Source: Adiantum capillus-veneris (taxonomy: Eukaryota; Streptophyta; Polypodiopsida; Polypodiales; Pteridaceae). From it: a stretch of DNA of 64,000 bases. Position 1 is the first letter of the stretch; every line of letters starts with the position of its first letter. The translations under genes and the position numbers were made by a program. Below are positions 1 to 10,304 of the stretch, piece by piece. The stretch lies in assembly GCA_014529385.2 (NCBI GenBank), contig CM043957.1:89432881-89496880 (forward strand), written 5' to 3'. The notes under the pieces were generated by a model. The model had not been told where the DNA came from, did not search any database, and saw nothing but the letters and a program-made list of their open reading frames with translations.

Positions 1-40
1 AACAACCAATCTGTGTGGTTAGAAGGAAAAAATGATGAAA

Positions 41-66
41 TAGACATCCTACGCGTAGGATGTCTA
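41..66. repeat. Perfect 26-bp palindrome, copy 1
   Basis: Half-site TAGACATCCTACG is followed immediately by its reverse complement. The centre, ACGCGT, is an MluI-type hexamer containing two CpGs. Confidence 0.9.
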
Positions 67-326
67 TTTGACTTTTTTGACATGCAGAGGATGTTTTATC
101 ATTCCAGATCCAATCACCTCATCATCAGGAGCCCATATATCAAGTTTGAGGCCATTCTAATCATTTTTGACCCCCAACACCTTCAAGATACACTTTTTGA
201 GCCCAAAAACACTACACAGGCCCTTATAAGCATCAGATCTTGTCCAAATTCAAATCCAAGCATATAGCCATGTTCCATAGGCCAAGGACAACCCACAGAA
301 CAAGTTTCATGTCATTTTGAAGAAAA

Positions 327-350
327 AGACATCCTACGCGTAGGATGTCT
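327..350. repeat. Perfect 24-bp palindrome, copy 2
   Basis: Same half-site AGACATCCTACG and its reverse complement. It matches copy 1 exactly over 24 bp although the flanks differ. Confidence 0.9.
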
Positions 351-610
351 CCAACATAAATTTAGCCTTCTGTGCAAAGAGTGACATCATGGGAGCCAAT
401 ACCATGGTACAATAAGCCCATATACCAATTTTCAACCCATTTGGACATCAATTGCTACCTATGATGGACATTCTACCCAAATTGTGACCTAAAGCCTGAA
501 TCAGTCCAAAAATCCACTTTTTGATATCCAAATTTAAATCCAAGCATATAGCCATGTTCCATGAGCCATACACTACCAACATGTCAAATATGAACCAATT
601 CTGATGAAAA

Positions 611-634
611 AGACATCCTATGCGTAGGATGTCT
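611..634. repeat. 24-bp palindrome, copy 3, one substitution
   Basis: Same palindrome with one C-to-T change in the centre (ATGCGT instead of ACGCGT). This is the change expected from deamination of a methylated CpG. Confidence 0.85.
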
Positions 635-799
635 AGATGAAAATTTTTGGCCAGATTTGCACTGTGAGCACATGCACAGCTTCACAAGTTCCTTTTAAGC
701 TTTATTTTCAATTTTCAAGTCATTTGGATAAGTAAAACTCAGTTTCGCAGCTAATATGGAAAAAACGCTAACTTCGGACTACTGAGTGCAACAGGATCT

Positions 800-1528
800 A
801 TGGCAGCCTCGAAGTCACCGACAAAGAAGAAGAGAATGACCATCAAGGATTACCTGGAAGAAGTGGAACCCTTCGTCATTCCAGAAGGAACACTAAAGCC
901 CACCAGCACATGGATACAAGAGGATCTGTCAGAGTCCAACGACCTAAAGATCTACCAAGGAGTGTTCAAAGACACTGAAGGCAATGTTATTGAGCTCCCA
1001 ATGCTGCCGAGAGGACTCAATGAGTTTGTACGAAGCAAGATGGCCGGATACTTGGAGAAGATTGATCTCCACAACTAATTTGAAGCAATACCGGCAGGAG
1101 TGGACATCAAGAGAGTTTGGGAGTTTGTGACAAGCATCAAGGAGGGTGGAGTGGCCAAAGTAACAGATTTACAAGGCAGACCAGAAACAGAGATAATAAT
1201 CACTGAGCAGGTTGTAGCAGATGCACTAGACCTCTCCAACGAGGGGGACAGTGTAACAAAAAGAAGGGATAAGGTCAAGGTGTACAAAGAGAAGAAGGGG
1301 AATTACACCTTTGAAGACATTGCCAACCCAAGAGTGGCAATCATGAGCCAGTTATACAACCAGTACTTCCACATATGCACGAAGAGGCCACAGAAGTACA
1401 AGATGCCGCCACGTGCAATGGCCACGACATTCACGTGGGCAATGACGAAAGGAACCCCAAAGACAATCAACTATGCGGCATATATATATGACAGCCTAGT
1501 AAAGATGGGCAACAGCCAACCTATATAG
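800..1528 (+). pseudogene. N-terminal part of a long non-Gag/Pol element protein
   Basis: An ATG at 800 in good context (ctATGGC) opens a frame that runs to 1528 with one in-frame TAA at 1076-1078. At 1526-1528 a TAG ends it, and coding continues one frame over from 1528, so a small indel lies near 1525. The product has a lysine-rich start and then a compact region with a stretch reading ITEQVVADALDLSNEGDSV. Further on it has TFTWAM, INYAAYIYDSLVKM and, after the shift, PGELITKVIYGAL. This pattern resembles the plant 'putative transposon protein' domain (Transposase_32-like) found in retroelement-associated ORFs; that assignment is from memory of the family and is uncertain. No Gag zinc knuckle, protease or polymerase motif is present. 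Confidence 0.6.
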
Positions 1529-3016
1529 TGCCAGGAGAACTGATCACCAAGGTGATTTATGGAGCACTACACGCAAAAGGAAGGTGGCCTGACCCCCCGT
1601 CTCAGAATGATTGGCTGAGGTTAAAAGAAGACAAGGAAGACGAGCCGCAAAGAGCACCAAAGGTGGCAACAAGATTGAAAAGACGGCTAGAGCCAGTTCA
1701 AGAGGAGCAACCCGAGCAGAAGAAAGGAAAGAAGGAGTTTGCTCAAGTGCCGGCCAAAGAAACAAGGTCACAGAAAGCGGCAAGACTAGAGAGGCTGATG
1801 GAGAGCTTCCGAGCAGAGAGAGCCCTCAAAGGCGATTTAAGTGAACTCTGGAAGCCTTCTCTAGAGTGTATGTCAGGATCATCCAGAAGAGTGCAAAGGG
1901 ACCGATTTGAAGACTATATCAAGAATTTTGAGATTCTTGATGCTGCATCAAAGAACATTCCACATGTCCCTTTCACAGAGGAAGAAGTACAACAAATACG
2001 GCAGAAACTGCTGGATGAGCAAGAGAGCCAGGAAAGAGAAAGAAAAACAAAAGCAGACAGGGACTTAAAGGGCAAACCTGCATCTCTACCAGCCAGCCCT
2101 AAACCCAGCCCACAGCCATCACCATTGCCCTCACCACCTCCTAGCAGCCCCCCACCAGAAGATAAGGAGGCTGAAGACAAAGTAGAAGAACGGCAAGGAG
2201 AAGAGCAAGAGCAAAGACGAGAGCCGGAGCCAAAAGAAGAGGCTAAGCATCAAAGTGAGCAAAAAGAATTAGATGATTCTTACTATGCATTTTTGGACCT
2301 GCTAGTTGCAGGATATACGAAGGAAGAAGCCGCCACAGTCGCATTCGACTTGGCAAGGACAGGGCCTAAAGCACAGATGCAAGGCATCAGGCTAGTAGAA
2401 ATGAAGGAAATTGCTACAGATACAGTGGACCTGCACCTGCCCTCCAATGACTGGGACGTGGTGATGACAAAGCTAATAGGATTGAGAGTGCAATCCATGG
2501 CTTCAGAGAAAGAGATGACAGCTCTCAAGGCCACTGAAGAAAAGATCAAAATGGAAGTAGATTCTCTGCAAGCACAAAGCCAAAGGCAAAAGGAGAGAGA
2601 AGCTGAGCTACATGCCAACTTAGCAAGGGCACTACAAAGCTGCCAAGCAATGGAGGAAGCCAATCAAGAAGCCACAAAAAGAATGCGAGCAGTGGAAGAA
2701 GAGTGTCAGTAGCTCAGCAAGTCACTGCTAGATGCCGAGAAGGAAAGAGATAATCTGACACTATAGATGATAGAAGAATCTAAAGAAGTGGAATCCATGA
2801 GGAACGCCAAGGAAAGAGCAGAGATAGATCAAGAAGCAATCCAGGATGAGGTCCTTGAGCTCAAGGACCAACTAAAAGTCAAAGATCAAACCATCCAGAG
2901 GCTGCGAGCATCACCTGCTAGAGTCAGAGCTACTAGCTTGACTCAAATCATGACTGAGAGTCAACTCTATGAGGAGCAAATGCAAGAACTTCAGAAAGAG
3001 CTGACTCTAGAGAAAA
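1528..3016 (+). pseudogene. Middle part of the same protein: linker, Pro-rich tract, coiled coil
   Basis: This continues the 800-1528 coding region. It is highly charged and shows a proline/serine tract near 2090-2160, then an acidic Glu/Lys stretch. From about 2490 to 3016 there are heptad-rich Glu/Lys/Gln/Leu segments typical of a long coiled coil. In-frame TAG codons stand at 2710-2712 and 2764-2766. The frame is cut at 3016 by the left LTR of the inserted Ty3 element (duplicated target GAAAA at 3012-3016). Across that insertion, counting the target duplication once, the same reading frame resumes at 11902 with more coiled coil. Function is unknown. Confidence 0.65.
3012..3016. repeat. Target-site duplication GAAAA, left
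   Basis: GAAAA directly precedes the TGTCATAATA start of the left LTR and is repeated at 11897-11901 directly after the right LTR. Confidence 0.9.
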
Positions 3017-4608
3017 TGTCATAATAATCAATATCTAATTCTCCTAAATGATTTTCTCATATTAAACTGATCATTTAATGTGGGGAAGTGCCAAGGGAGA
3101 AAAAGCTAGAATATTGGTTAAGTTAGCAGACCGGCCACAGTAGGGATCCAAAGGAGGGAAAATAGGGATCCAAAGGGGGGGCCATCTGCAAAAGAGCCAT
3201 GTGAAACAACGGGCTAAAAAGACCCTAAGGTTCAGCCCATTAAGACTTCCAAAATGCTAAGGTTCCAAAATTCAAAGGTTGTGTCCAAAGGTCAACCTTA
3301 GGGAAAATTGGATGCTTAGTGTGTGTGCCCAAAAAGTCTTTCTGCATCCCTACATGGGAGGGGGCGAGCCCCAAAGCTAGGGGATGAGAGAGAAAACCAC
3401 ACACACACACACAGGCTCCCTTTACACAAAGGGAATGAGGGACACATGTCAGCTCCCTAGGCCAGATGCCCACAAGGTGTGCCCAATTCCTATTGGAAGA
3501 CCCTTGAAGTGGACCAATGAGAATTAAGCTAGAGTAAATCTAGTTTAATTAATTTAAAAACATTTAATAAAAGAAACCAATAAGAATTAAGTGTCCTAGA
3601 AGACTATTGGGCAGTCTCCCAAGGGGTCCAATGAGCATTCAGAAGCCCCATGGCTTGCCTGATTCCTATTGGCCAGGAGGCAAAGGGGTCCAATGAGAGT
3701 TTAGTTTAATTATTTAATTATCTAAAGCTCTCACAAAAGGGGAAAGGGGGACACATGTCAGAAGGCTATCACTTATGCTGCTTAATTCCTATTGGCTTGA
3801 CCTGGGGAGGTCCAATGAGGAAAAAGCCAGCCTAACTTAGCAGCTAGGGCTCGCCCAAGAGAGAGGGGGGGCTGATTTTTGCTGGGCATTCACTCTCACA
3901 CTCTCACACTTGACCATGTGTGAAGGAAAAACACTCTATCTCCTCCCAAGCTTTAATGGAGAGCTCATCACCTACTCCAAGCTTGTGAGATAGAAGCCTA
4001 CATCGACACTCTCTTGGCATGTGGATGCAAATCCAACCAAGAGCCAAGCTTCAATGCATGCTCATCTTCTCTACCAAGCTAATTACTAAGCTAAGCTATG
4101 CTAATATGAGTGATTATGTGAGGAGATGTACTTCTTTCTCGTAAGATACTTCTTTTTCCTCTCAATCTACTCTCATACCCTGCTAGCTCTCACCATCTTC
4201 GAAGGTGTGTGAGGTCTTGGGTCTGAGAACGGGGATAATTCAAGTTGTGTTTGATTAAGTGTTTTGCTTGGTGTATGAAGCTTCCATCTTCATTGCACTA
4301 GCTAGTCTTGAAGGAACACAAAGAATTGTATTGTACAATGTCTCTCTTGATGGGAGAAACCATAATACAAAGCCTTTTGGAGGGGGGACCGGCTCCATGC
4401 AAATCCGGTCCTCAACTATTGTCAATAGTTTAATTTCTCTCTCTTTTGAAAGTATTGTCGATGCTATCTAACTAGGTGTTATGCTTTTTGTTGCTCTCTC
4501 CACCCAAGCACTCTTGTAATTATCATTAGGAATCTATTCTAATGCAATGCCCACTATGTTCATGCTAATTTCCGCTACAAATAAGATTCTAGGCCATTAA
4601 ATGTTACA
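3017..4608 (+). repeat. 5' LTR of the Ty3 element (1592 bp)
   Basis: Starts TGTCATAATA and ends ATGTTACA, followed by the primer site. It contains a short (AC)n run near 3399-3413 and a doubled block 'agggatccaaagg' near 3143-3175. It also has four modules in which an inverted CCAAT box (cctATTGG) is followed 20-30 bp later by a direct one (tCCAATgag), at about 3485-3520, 3576-3636, 3661-3697 and 3785-3818. Identical in length to the copy at 10305-11896. Confidence 0.95.
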
Positions 4609-4609
4609 T

Positions 4610-4627
4610 TGGTATTAGAGCTCAAGG
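4610..4627 (+). other. Primer binding site, initiator-Met tRNA type
   Basis: TGGTATTAGAGCTC follows the LTR end after one base. It matches the plant initiator-Met tRNA 3' end complement (TGGTATCAGAGC) except for one C-to-T change. Confidence 0.85.
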
Positions 4628-5025
4628 TTTCTCTTTTCTTGCTCAAGAAGGGAGGTCCTCAAGCTAGCTACAAATGGTTGGTATTATTAATTGCCTGTGA
4701 GTAAGTAGAATAGGGATTTTTCAGCCTTGCAGTGCGCCTGCCTTTGTGCAGTTAACGGGGCATCACCGTCGAGAGCTATGGTCTTAATAGTGGAGTCCTA
4801 CGGGGCTTGCCTACGGCTTAACCACTATTGAGCTATTAGAAGCTTGACAGGAGCCGGTGCTGTTTTGGTGTCGAAAGACCCTCTCTTCTATTCCTTGCAA
4901 TTAATGGTATTCGAGCCGCGGGTACAGTAGCTTGAGTGCTTTTTCTAAAGGGGTAAAGAGGAGTAGCAACTAGGGCTTGAAGTGCCAAAGTACACTTAAA
5001 AAGTTTACACCTAAAAATTGTTAGA
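4628..5025 (+). other. Untranslated leader of the Ty3 element
   Basis: Lies between the primer site and the gag start codon. No convincing reading frame is visible. It would carry the packaging and translation-control sequences in an active copy; none is recognisable by eye. Confidence 0.6.
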
Positions 5026-5766
5026 ATGGCTGACAATATTAAAGAGAGTGAAATTAATGTTGATAACTTTGATTTTGCTCATGAGCAAGCTACTAATGAT
5101 GCTTCAATGCTTGTTAATTATCTTGTTTCTAGGCTTCAACAAGCCATGGGCAATCCATCTCTCCAAAGTGAAGTGCAACGGCAGCTCCGTGCTCACGGGA
5201 TTCTCCAAGTTCATCACCATGACGAGAGAACACCTAGGAAGCCTCCTTGTGAGACTACCAAAAGAGGTCTCTCTCCGATTCGGGAAGAAGAAGAGAATCC
5301 ATATGAAGGGCTCAAGAACTTACTTCTTGATGATGCATCTCCTTCCCAAAGGAGAACTCAAGAGCCTCCACCGAAGGAACGAGAAAGAAGCGAGTCTCCC
5401 GCCACCTCGGCGGAGATGGCTCCACGAAGACGGCGGGCTAAACGCTCTCCATCACCACCAAAGCGGAGAAGACCATCACACTCTTCTCCACGCCATAATT
5501 CAAAGAGGGATGATAAAAAGCAAGAGAAGAAAAAGGCGAGAAAGAGGACACCCTCTTCTCCATCTTCTTTATCCTCTTCCTCTTATGAAAGCTATGGTGA
5601 AGACGACAAAGATCAAGACAAGAAAAAGGCGAGAAAGAGGTCACCCTCTTCTCCACCTTCTTCAAATTCTTCATCTTCTAAGAAAGTGATGGTGCAACTT
5701 TTGAACCATCAAAAAGAAGAGGCCATAGGAAATCCTATGCCGCATGGAAGAGGTCGTCCAAGCTGA
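5026..5766 (+). pseudogene. Ty3 Gag, N-terminal part with Arg/Ser-rich tail
   Basis: ATG at 5026 opens 246 codons. The first ~110 residues resemble the N-terminal region of plant Ty3 Gag. Residues ~125-225 are dominated by Arg, Lys, Ser and Pro (blocks such as RRRRAKRSPSPPKRRR), with a near-duplicate unit KKKARKR(T/S)PSSP encoded near 5530-5565 and 5620-5655. This looks like an SR-protein type tail or a nuclear-localisation segment. Near 5690-5700 the homologous Gag continues in another frame, so the final ~25 codons here are probably out of frame and an indel is inferred. Confidence 0.75.
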
Positions 5767-7515
5767 AGAAATTCAAAGAGGGAGGGAAGAGCATCTCTTT
5801 CCTTACCTATGATGGTACCTTCGGTGCTACAGACAAAGTTTTGGCCTTTATCCAGCAATTCGATGCGGCGTTTGGAGATGAGGGCTTCACGGAGTCCTCT
5901 AAGCTACGCCATGTAGCTATGCACTTTCAAAAGTCCGCCAGACAATGGTGGTCTAGCCTACGAGCCAACGGTGAAGCTCCACGAACATGGAAGGCTTTAA
6001 GAGCTTCCATTATGAAGCAGTTTTTGGCCACCGATGCCAAAGACAAAGTACTCACCGAATGGCGAAGCTTAAAGCTCTCTCCCAATGAATCCATCCACAA
6101 ATATGTAGACAAGTTTTGGGACCTACAACTCAAAGCCACTGTCTTCAAAAAGTTGGATTTTGGAGAGCAAAAGCAACAATTTTGTGCGGGCTTAACCGAA
6201 GAAATGGCGGAGTATGTCAACTCCCAAAGGCCACGTACCATATCGGCGGTAATACACCATACTATGGTGGCCTCGCGAATCAATTTCCAAATGGGGGGTA
6301 AAAGAAATAATAAGCCCCCGGAAAACAAAGGTACCAATGAGCCTAAGGGGAAGGACAATGTCCAAAAGTCTCCTAAGGGCAATTCCAACAAAGCTAAAGA
6401 GAAGGGAGTTTACAAAGGAAAGAATAAACTCTCTCCTGAAGAGCTTGAGCGTTATCGTAAAGATAACCGGTGTTTCAAGTGCGGCGAACAAGGGCATGCG
6501 TACCGCGCTTGTCCCCAAAAGAACAACCGCCAAGATCCTCCTAGAGCTTCTTTGGTTGAAATCCAAGAGGAGGAGATTCACCAAACTCACCACAAAGGAT
6601 CTCCTCTATGCCATGCTTGGGGAAAGGTAAGAGAACATGATGCTTTTATTCTCTTTGACCCTGGTTCTACTCACAATTTCATATCTATGGAGTTAGCCAC
6701 CAAGCTAGGCATACAATCCTACGAGATGGGAGATATCCTACCCGCAGACAGTGCCTTCAAGGGGCAAGAAGCTTCAGTCACTCCCTTAATCCGGAAATTG
6801 AGGCTTCATGTCCAAGGCTATGTGGACAAAGAGGATTTCTTTATCTCTCCTCTCAAGCATGAGGATGTAATCCTAGGGGCACCATGGTTTGACCGTTTGG
6901 CTGCCCATGTTAAATTTCCTGAAAGGAGAATCTCCTTTAAGTTCAGGGAAAAGGACATGTATATAGATGCTAGGGAGATGGGTAACACCATCCCCATTGT
7001 ACATACACCAGCTTTCAACAAGTCAATAAAGAGCTCTATTTCCGTGTACATGATTTTTGTTAAAGATTCTCAAAATGAACCTAATGCTTTAGCAAAAGAA
7101 AATAAAAGCAACCAAAAGGAATTAGAGTTATCCAATTTTCTCAAGGGGTTTCAAGATGTCTTTATTGACGACATCCCCTGTGAGCTACCTCCTAAACGAG
7201 GTAATGACGACCATGCAATTGAACTTCTTCCAGGAAGTTCACCGCCTAACAAACCTCCTTATAGAGTTTCTCAAGCTCAACAAGAGGAGATTATGCGGCA
7301 AGTGCATGAGTTAATTGAGAAGGGCATGGTTAGGCCTAGCTCATCTCCATTTTGCTCACCTGTGCTATTAGTGCAAAAGAAAGACGGCACATATCGTATG
7401 TGTGTCGACTATAGAGCACTAAATAGGATCACTATCAAGAATAGGTTTCCCGTTCCACGGGTAGAAGACCTATTTGATAAGCTACAAGGATTGACCTACT
7501 TCAGTAGGATTGACC
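5697..7515 (+). pseudogene. Ty3 Gag core, zinc knuckle, protease and start of RT
   Basis: Frame open from about 5697 to 7595. The retrotransposon Gag core ([15 protein letters not shown]) is followed by a CCHC zinc knuckle at 6471-6512 ([14 protein letters not shown]). The aspartic protease motif at 6657-6665 reads D-P-G instead of D-S/T-G ([12 protein letters not shown]). A second protease landmark is ILGAPWFD near 6870. RT starts with [19 protein letters not shown] (about 7378-7435) and reaches SRIDLK near 7515. There the expected SGYHQI block is missing and the frame changes, which points to a short internal deletion of about 11 codons. The residues after 7515 in this frame are not polymerase. 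Confidence 0.85.
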
Positions 7516-8060
7516 TAAAAAGACATTGTAAAGACCGCATTTCGTACTACATTTGGTCTTTACGAATATATTGTCATGCCTTTTGGCTTGACTAATGCAC
7601 CAGCCACATTTAACCGCTTGATGGAGAAGCTGTTCAGACCTCATCGAACCTTCACTGGAGTATTCTTTGATGATATTATCATCTACTCTAATTCATTAGA
7701 GGAACACAAGCAACACCTCCAGGTAATATTTCAAGTTTTAAGAGAGAATAAACTTTATGTTAATCGAAAGAAAAGTGAATTTTTCTTGCAAGAGATTCAA
7801 TATTTAGGTCACATTATCTCTCAAGATGGAATCCAAATGGATCCATCCAAGTTAGAGGTAATAAAAGGATGGCCTAAACCAAGGAATCTTCATGAACTAA
7901 GAAGCTTTATAGGTATGTGTGCATACTATAGACGCTTCATAGAAAAGTTCTCACAAATTGCGGGACCATTACATGACCTAACAAAGAAAAATGTTAGGTA
8001 TACGTGGTCTGCTAAGGAGAACAATGCTTTCGAAAAGCTTAAAGAAAAGCTTATCCTCAA
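7513..8060 (+). pseudogene. Ty3 reverse transcriptase, catalytic half
   Basis: In the new frame the RT resumes with [20 protein letters not shown] and the catalytic motif FFDD at 7663-7674 (VFFDDIIIYS, the normal plant Ty3 form). YLGHIIS follows near 7800 and a connection region (WPKPRNLHELRSFIGM). Both catalytic Asp residues of this motif are present. Coding shifts frame again around 8050-8064, where PVLTLPDLSKPF begins. Confidence 0.85.
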
Positions 8061-8275
8061 CCTGTGCTTACACTACCGGATCTCTCAAAACCATTTGAGG
8101 TCCAATGTGATGCTTGTGGTGATTGCCTTGGGGCTGTTTTGCTCCAAGAAGGGCACGCCATAGGCTATGAGAGTCGAAGACTCGACCCTGTTGAGCAAGC
8201 TCTAGGCATATACGAAAAAGAACTCCTTGCAGTTCTACATGCCTTAGACTCATGGAAGCACTATTTATTGGGGAC
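8061..8275 (+). pseudogene. Ty3 RNase H, N-terminal half
   Basis: Encodes PVLTLPDLSKPFEV, then CDACGDCLGAVL and IYEKELLAVLHAL, the RNase H segments carrying the first catalytic Asp and the Glu. Frame breaks occur at both ends (about 8060 and 8270). The remainder of RNase H is one frame over from about 8252. Confidence 0.8.
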
Positions 8276-9230
8276 TCCTTTATTCTGCGAACGGATCACC
8301 AAAGTCTTAAGTACTTCATGACGCAGACCAAGCTCTCCGACAAACAAATGAGGTGGGCAAATTTCCTTTCGCAATTTCATTTTCATATTGCTCACATTGC
8401 TGGCAAGCATAATCAAGTAGCCGATGCACTCTCAAGACGACCGAGAGTGAATGCGGTTTCCATAGCAACTCACAATGATCTATCTTCAATGATAGATGAG
8501 TATGCTATTGATCCCGATTTTAGAGATGTGATTTCAGCCCTTGCCTTAGGGAAGAAAGAAGAACCATTTACTTTACAAGATGGCTATCTTCTCTATGGCA
8601 ATAGACTCTGCGTTACTAACTCACTACGTGAGAAAGTAATGTATGAATCTCATGCTCCCCCATATGCGGGGCATAGAGGGATTCAGTCTACCCTAAAGGG
8701 AATTGAAACATATTTCTATTGGCCTACCATGAAAGTGAACATACATGAGTATGTTTCCAAATGTGTGGTATGTCAAAAGACAAAATTTGATAGAGGGAAG
8801 CAACTTGGATTGCTTCAACCCTTGCCAATTCCTAATTCACCGTGGGAGAGCATATCCATGGATTTTATCTTTGGATTGCCTAAGTCTATCCATGGGAATA
8901 CGGGAATATGGACGATAGTAGACAGGTTCAGTAAACAAGCTCATTTTATACCTGTCAAAAAGACTATCAAAGCCCATCAAATGGCAACCCTCTTCATTTC
9001 ACAAATTTTCAAGTACCATGGCTTGCCAATGTCCATAGTGTCGGATAGAGATCCTAGAATGACCAGTAATTTCTGGAAGGGTCTCTTTGAGAATTTAGGA
9101 ACAAGGCTAAACTTCTCTTCGGCCTATCATCCACAAACTGATGGCCAAAGTGAAATAGCTAACCTAACTATTCTCGATCTACTAAAAGCCTATGTAACGG
9201 AAGTAGATCAAAGATCCCAATGCTCCGGAG
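8252..9230 (+). pseudogene. Ty3 RNase H end and integrase
   Basis: Begins in overlap with the previous frame. It carries LRTDHQSLKYF and HNQVADALSRR (later RNase H acidic residues). The integrase zinc-binding HHCC domain follows (HAPPYAGH ... CVVC). The core has D in SMDFIFGLP, D in SDRDPRMT and E in GQSEIANLT, the last two separated by 35 residues as expected for DD35E. Around 9225 the frame breaks (RSQCSGEV replaces the usual continuation), and coding resumes in another frame before 9260. Confidence 0.85.
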
Positions 9231-9944
9231 AAGTACTTACCCTTAGTAGAGTATGCTTACAATAACACTGTACATACTTCTACAGGAAAAGCACCTTTCG
9301 AGGTAATTGAGGGAAGATCAAAAAGTCCCTTGCTACTTAAGGTACATGGGAAGATCTTCGCTGCAGATGAGTATAGCCGAGACCTACAAGAATCTTTCCA
9401 AAAGATTAAGGATGCTATCTCTATCTCACAGCAAAGGCAAAAGGCTGCTGCTGACAAGCACAGAAGAGCCCAAGCCTTTAAAGAAAACGATTGGGTCTTG
9501 TTAAAGTTTCCCAAGGCTCGCTTAAGGCACACGACGGGCAAGAATCCTACGGGCCACCAAAAGTACTATGCTAAACTAGCAAAAAGGTACTATGGTCCCT
9601 TCCAGATTCTTAGGCCAATCAATGAGATGGCCTATCAACTTAAGTTGCCCAATCATTGGCTCATACACAATGCTTTTCATGTGAGCCTCTTAAAGCCTTA
9701 CAAAGGAGAGCCACCTCAAGAACCAACTATTGAAGACCCACCGGAGATCGAGGACCACGAGGAGGTGCTGCAGCCCGAGTCCATTCTCCGACATGAAGAC
9801 AAGGTATTAAGAGGCGGTAAGACTATCCGACGATATCTTATTAAGTTTAAGAATTATCCTTTTGAAGATGCTAGATGGATGCAAGGCATACAATTAAAGG
9901 ATAACCTAAACCTTGTCAATGCTTACAATGCTTCCCAAGAGTAA
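9231..9944 (+). pseudogene. Ty3 integrase C-terminus with chromodomain
   Basis: Resumes with YAYNNTVHTSTGKAPFEV and then NDWVLLKFPKARL and YYGPFQILRPI, the typical integrase C-terminal GPY/F region. HNAFHVSLLKPYKG follows. The end matches a chromodomain-like module: LQPESILRHEDKV, then YLIKFKNYPFEDARW, placing the element among plant chromoviruses. The stop codon is at 9942-9944. Confidence 0.85.
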
Positions 9945-10304
9945 GCAAATGTACAAAATGTTATTAAAAATGAACAAAAATTTTTGTCTTATAAGACTCT
10001 CTTTTTCTTTATTTGTGCACAAAAATAAAGTAGTATGCATGCTTAGATCAAGTTTGTGGAGACGACGTCTCCCAAACACCAAGTAGAGCTTGTCACTCTA
10101 CTATGGAAGACTGATAGGACTAATGTGCAGACATGCTTGCGGCAGCCTCAGGCTCTCAAGCGCCAAATGGACTAGTCATCCATTATGGAATGATGTCGTA
10201 GGGTAACATAGGGATCCTCTACCCGCTAAGAAAAGGACTCATGCATATGCTTTATCTTCTCTACACCATAGTCGAGGACGACTATGATTTCAAGAGAGAG
10301 GTAA
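9945..10304 (+). other. 3' untranslated region and polypurine tract of the Ty3 element
   Basis: No reading frame of note. The purine run aagagagaggtaa at 10292-10304 directly precedes the right LTR and serves as the polypurine tract. Confidence 0.7.

Larger units (their letters stand above)
1..799. repeat. Diverged ~285-bp direct repeats, each with a conserved palindrome
   Basis: No gene is visible. Three copies of a palindrome built on the half-site AGACATCCTACG lie at 41-66, 327-350 and 611-634, about 285 bp apart. Between them the sequence is only partly alike; the clearest shared block is around 'aaatccaagcatatagccat' (near 250 and 538). This looks like an old tandem repeat whose palindrome stayed conserved while the rest drifted. 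It lies directly upstream of the start codon at 800, so it may be the leader of that element. A short related stretch (ttttggccaga followed by catcctacgtgt) recurs at about 13738-13762 in the LTR-like region, which hints that both belong to one element. Confidence 0.6.

Noticed and set aside
13-267. 84-codon open frame in the palindrome repeats
   Set aside because: It spans a palindrome and has no coding-like composition or relatives; the interval is better explained as repeat.
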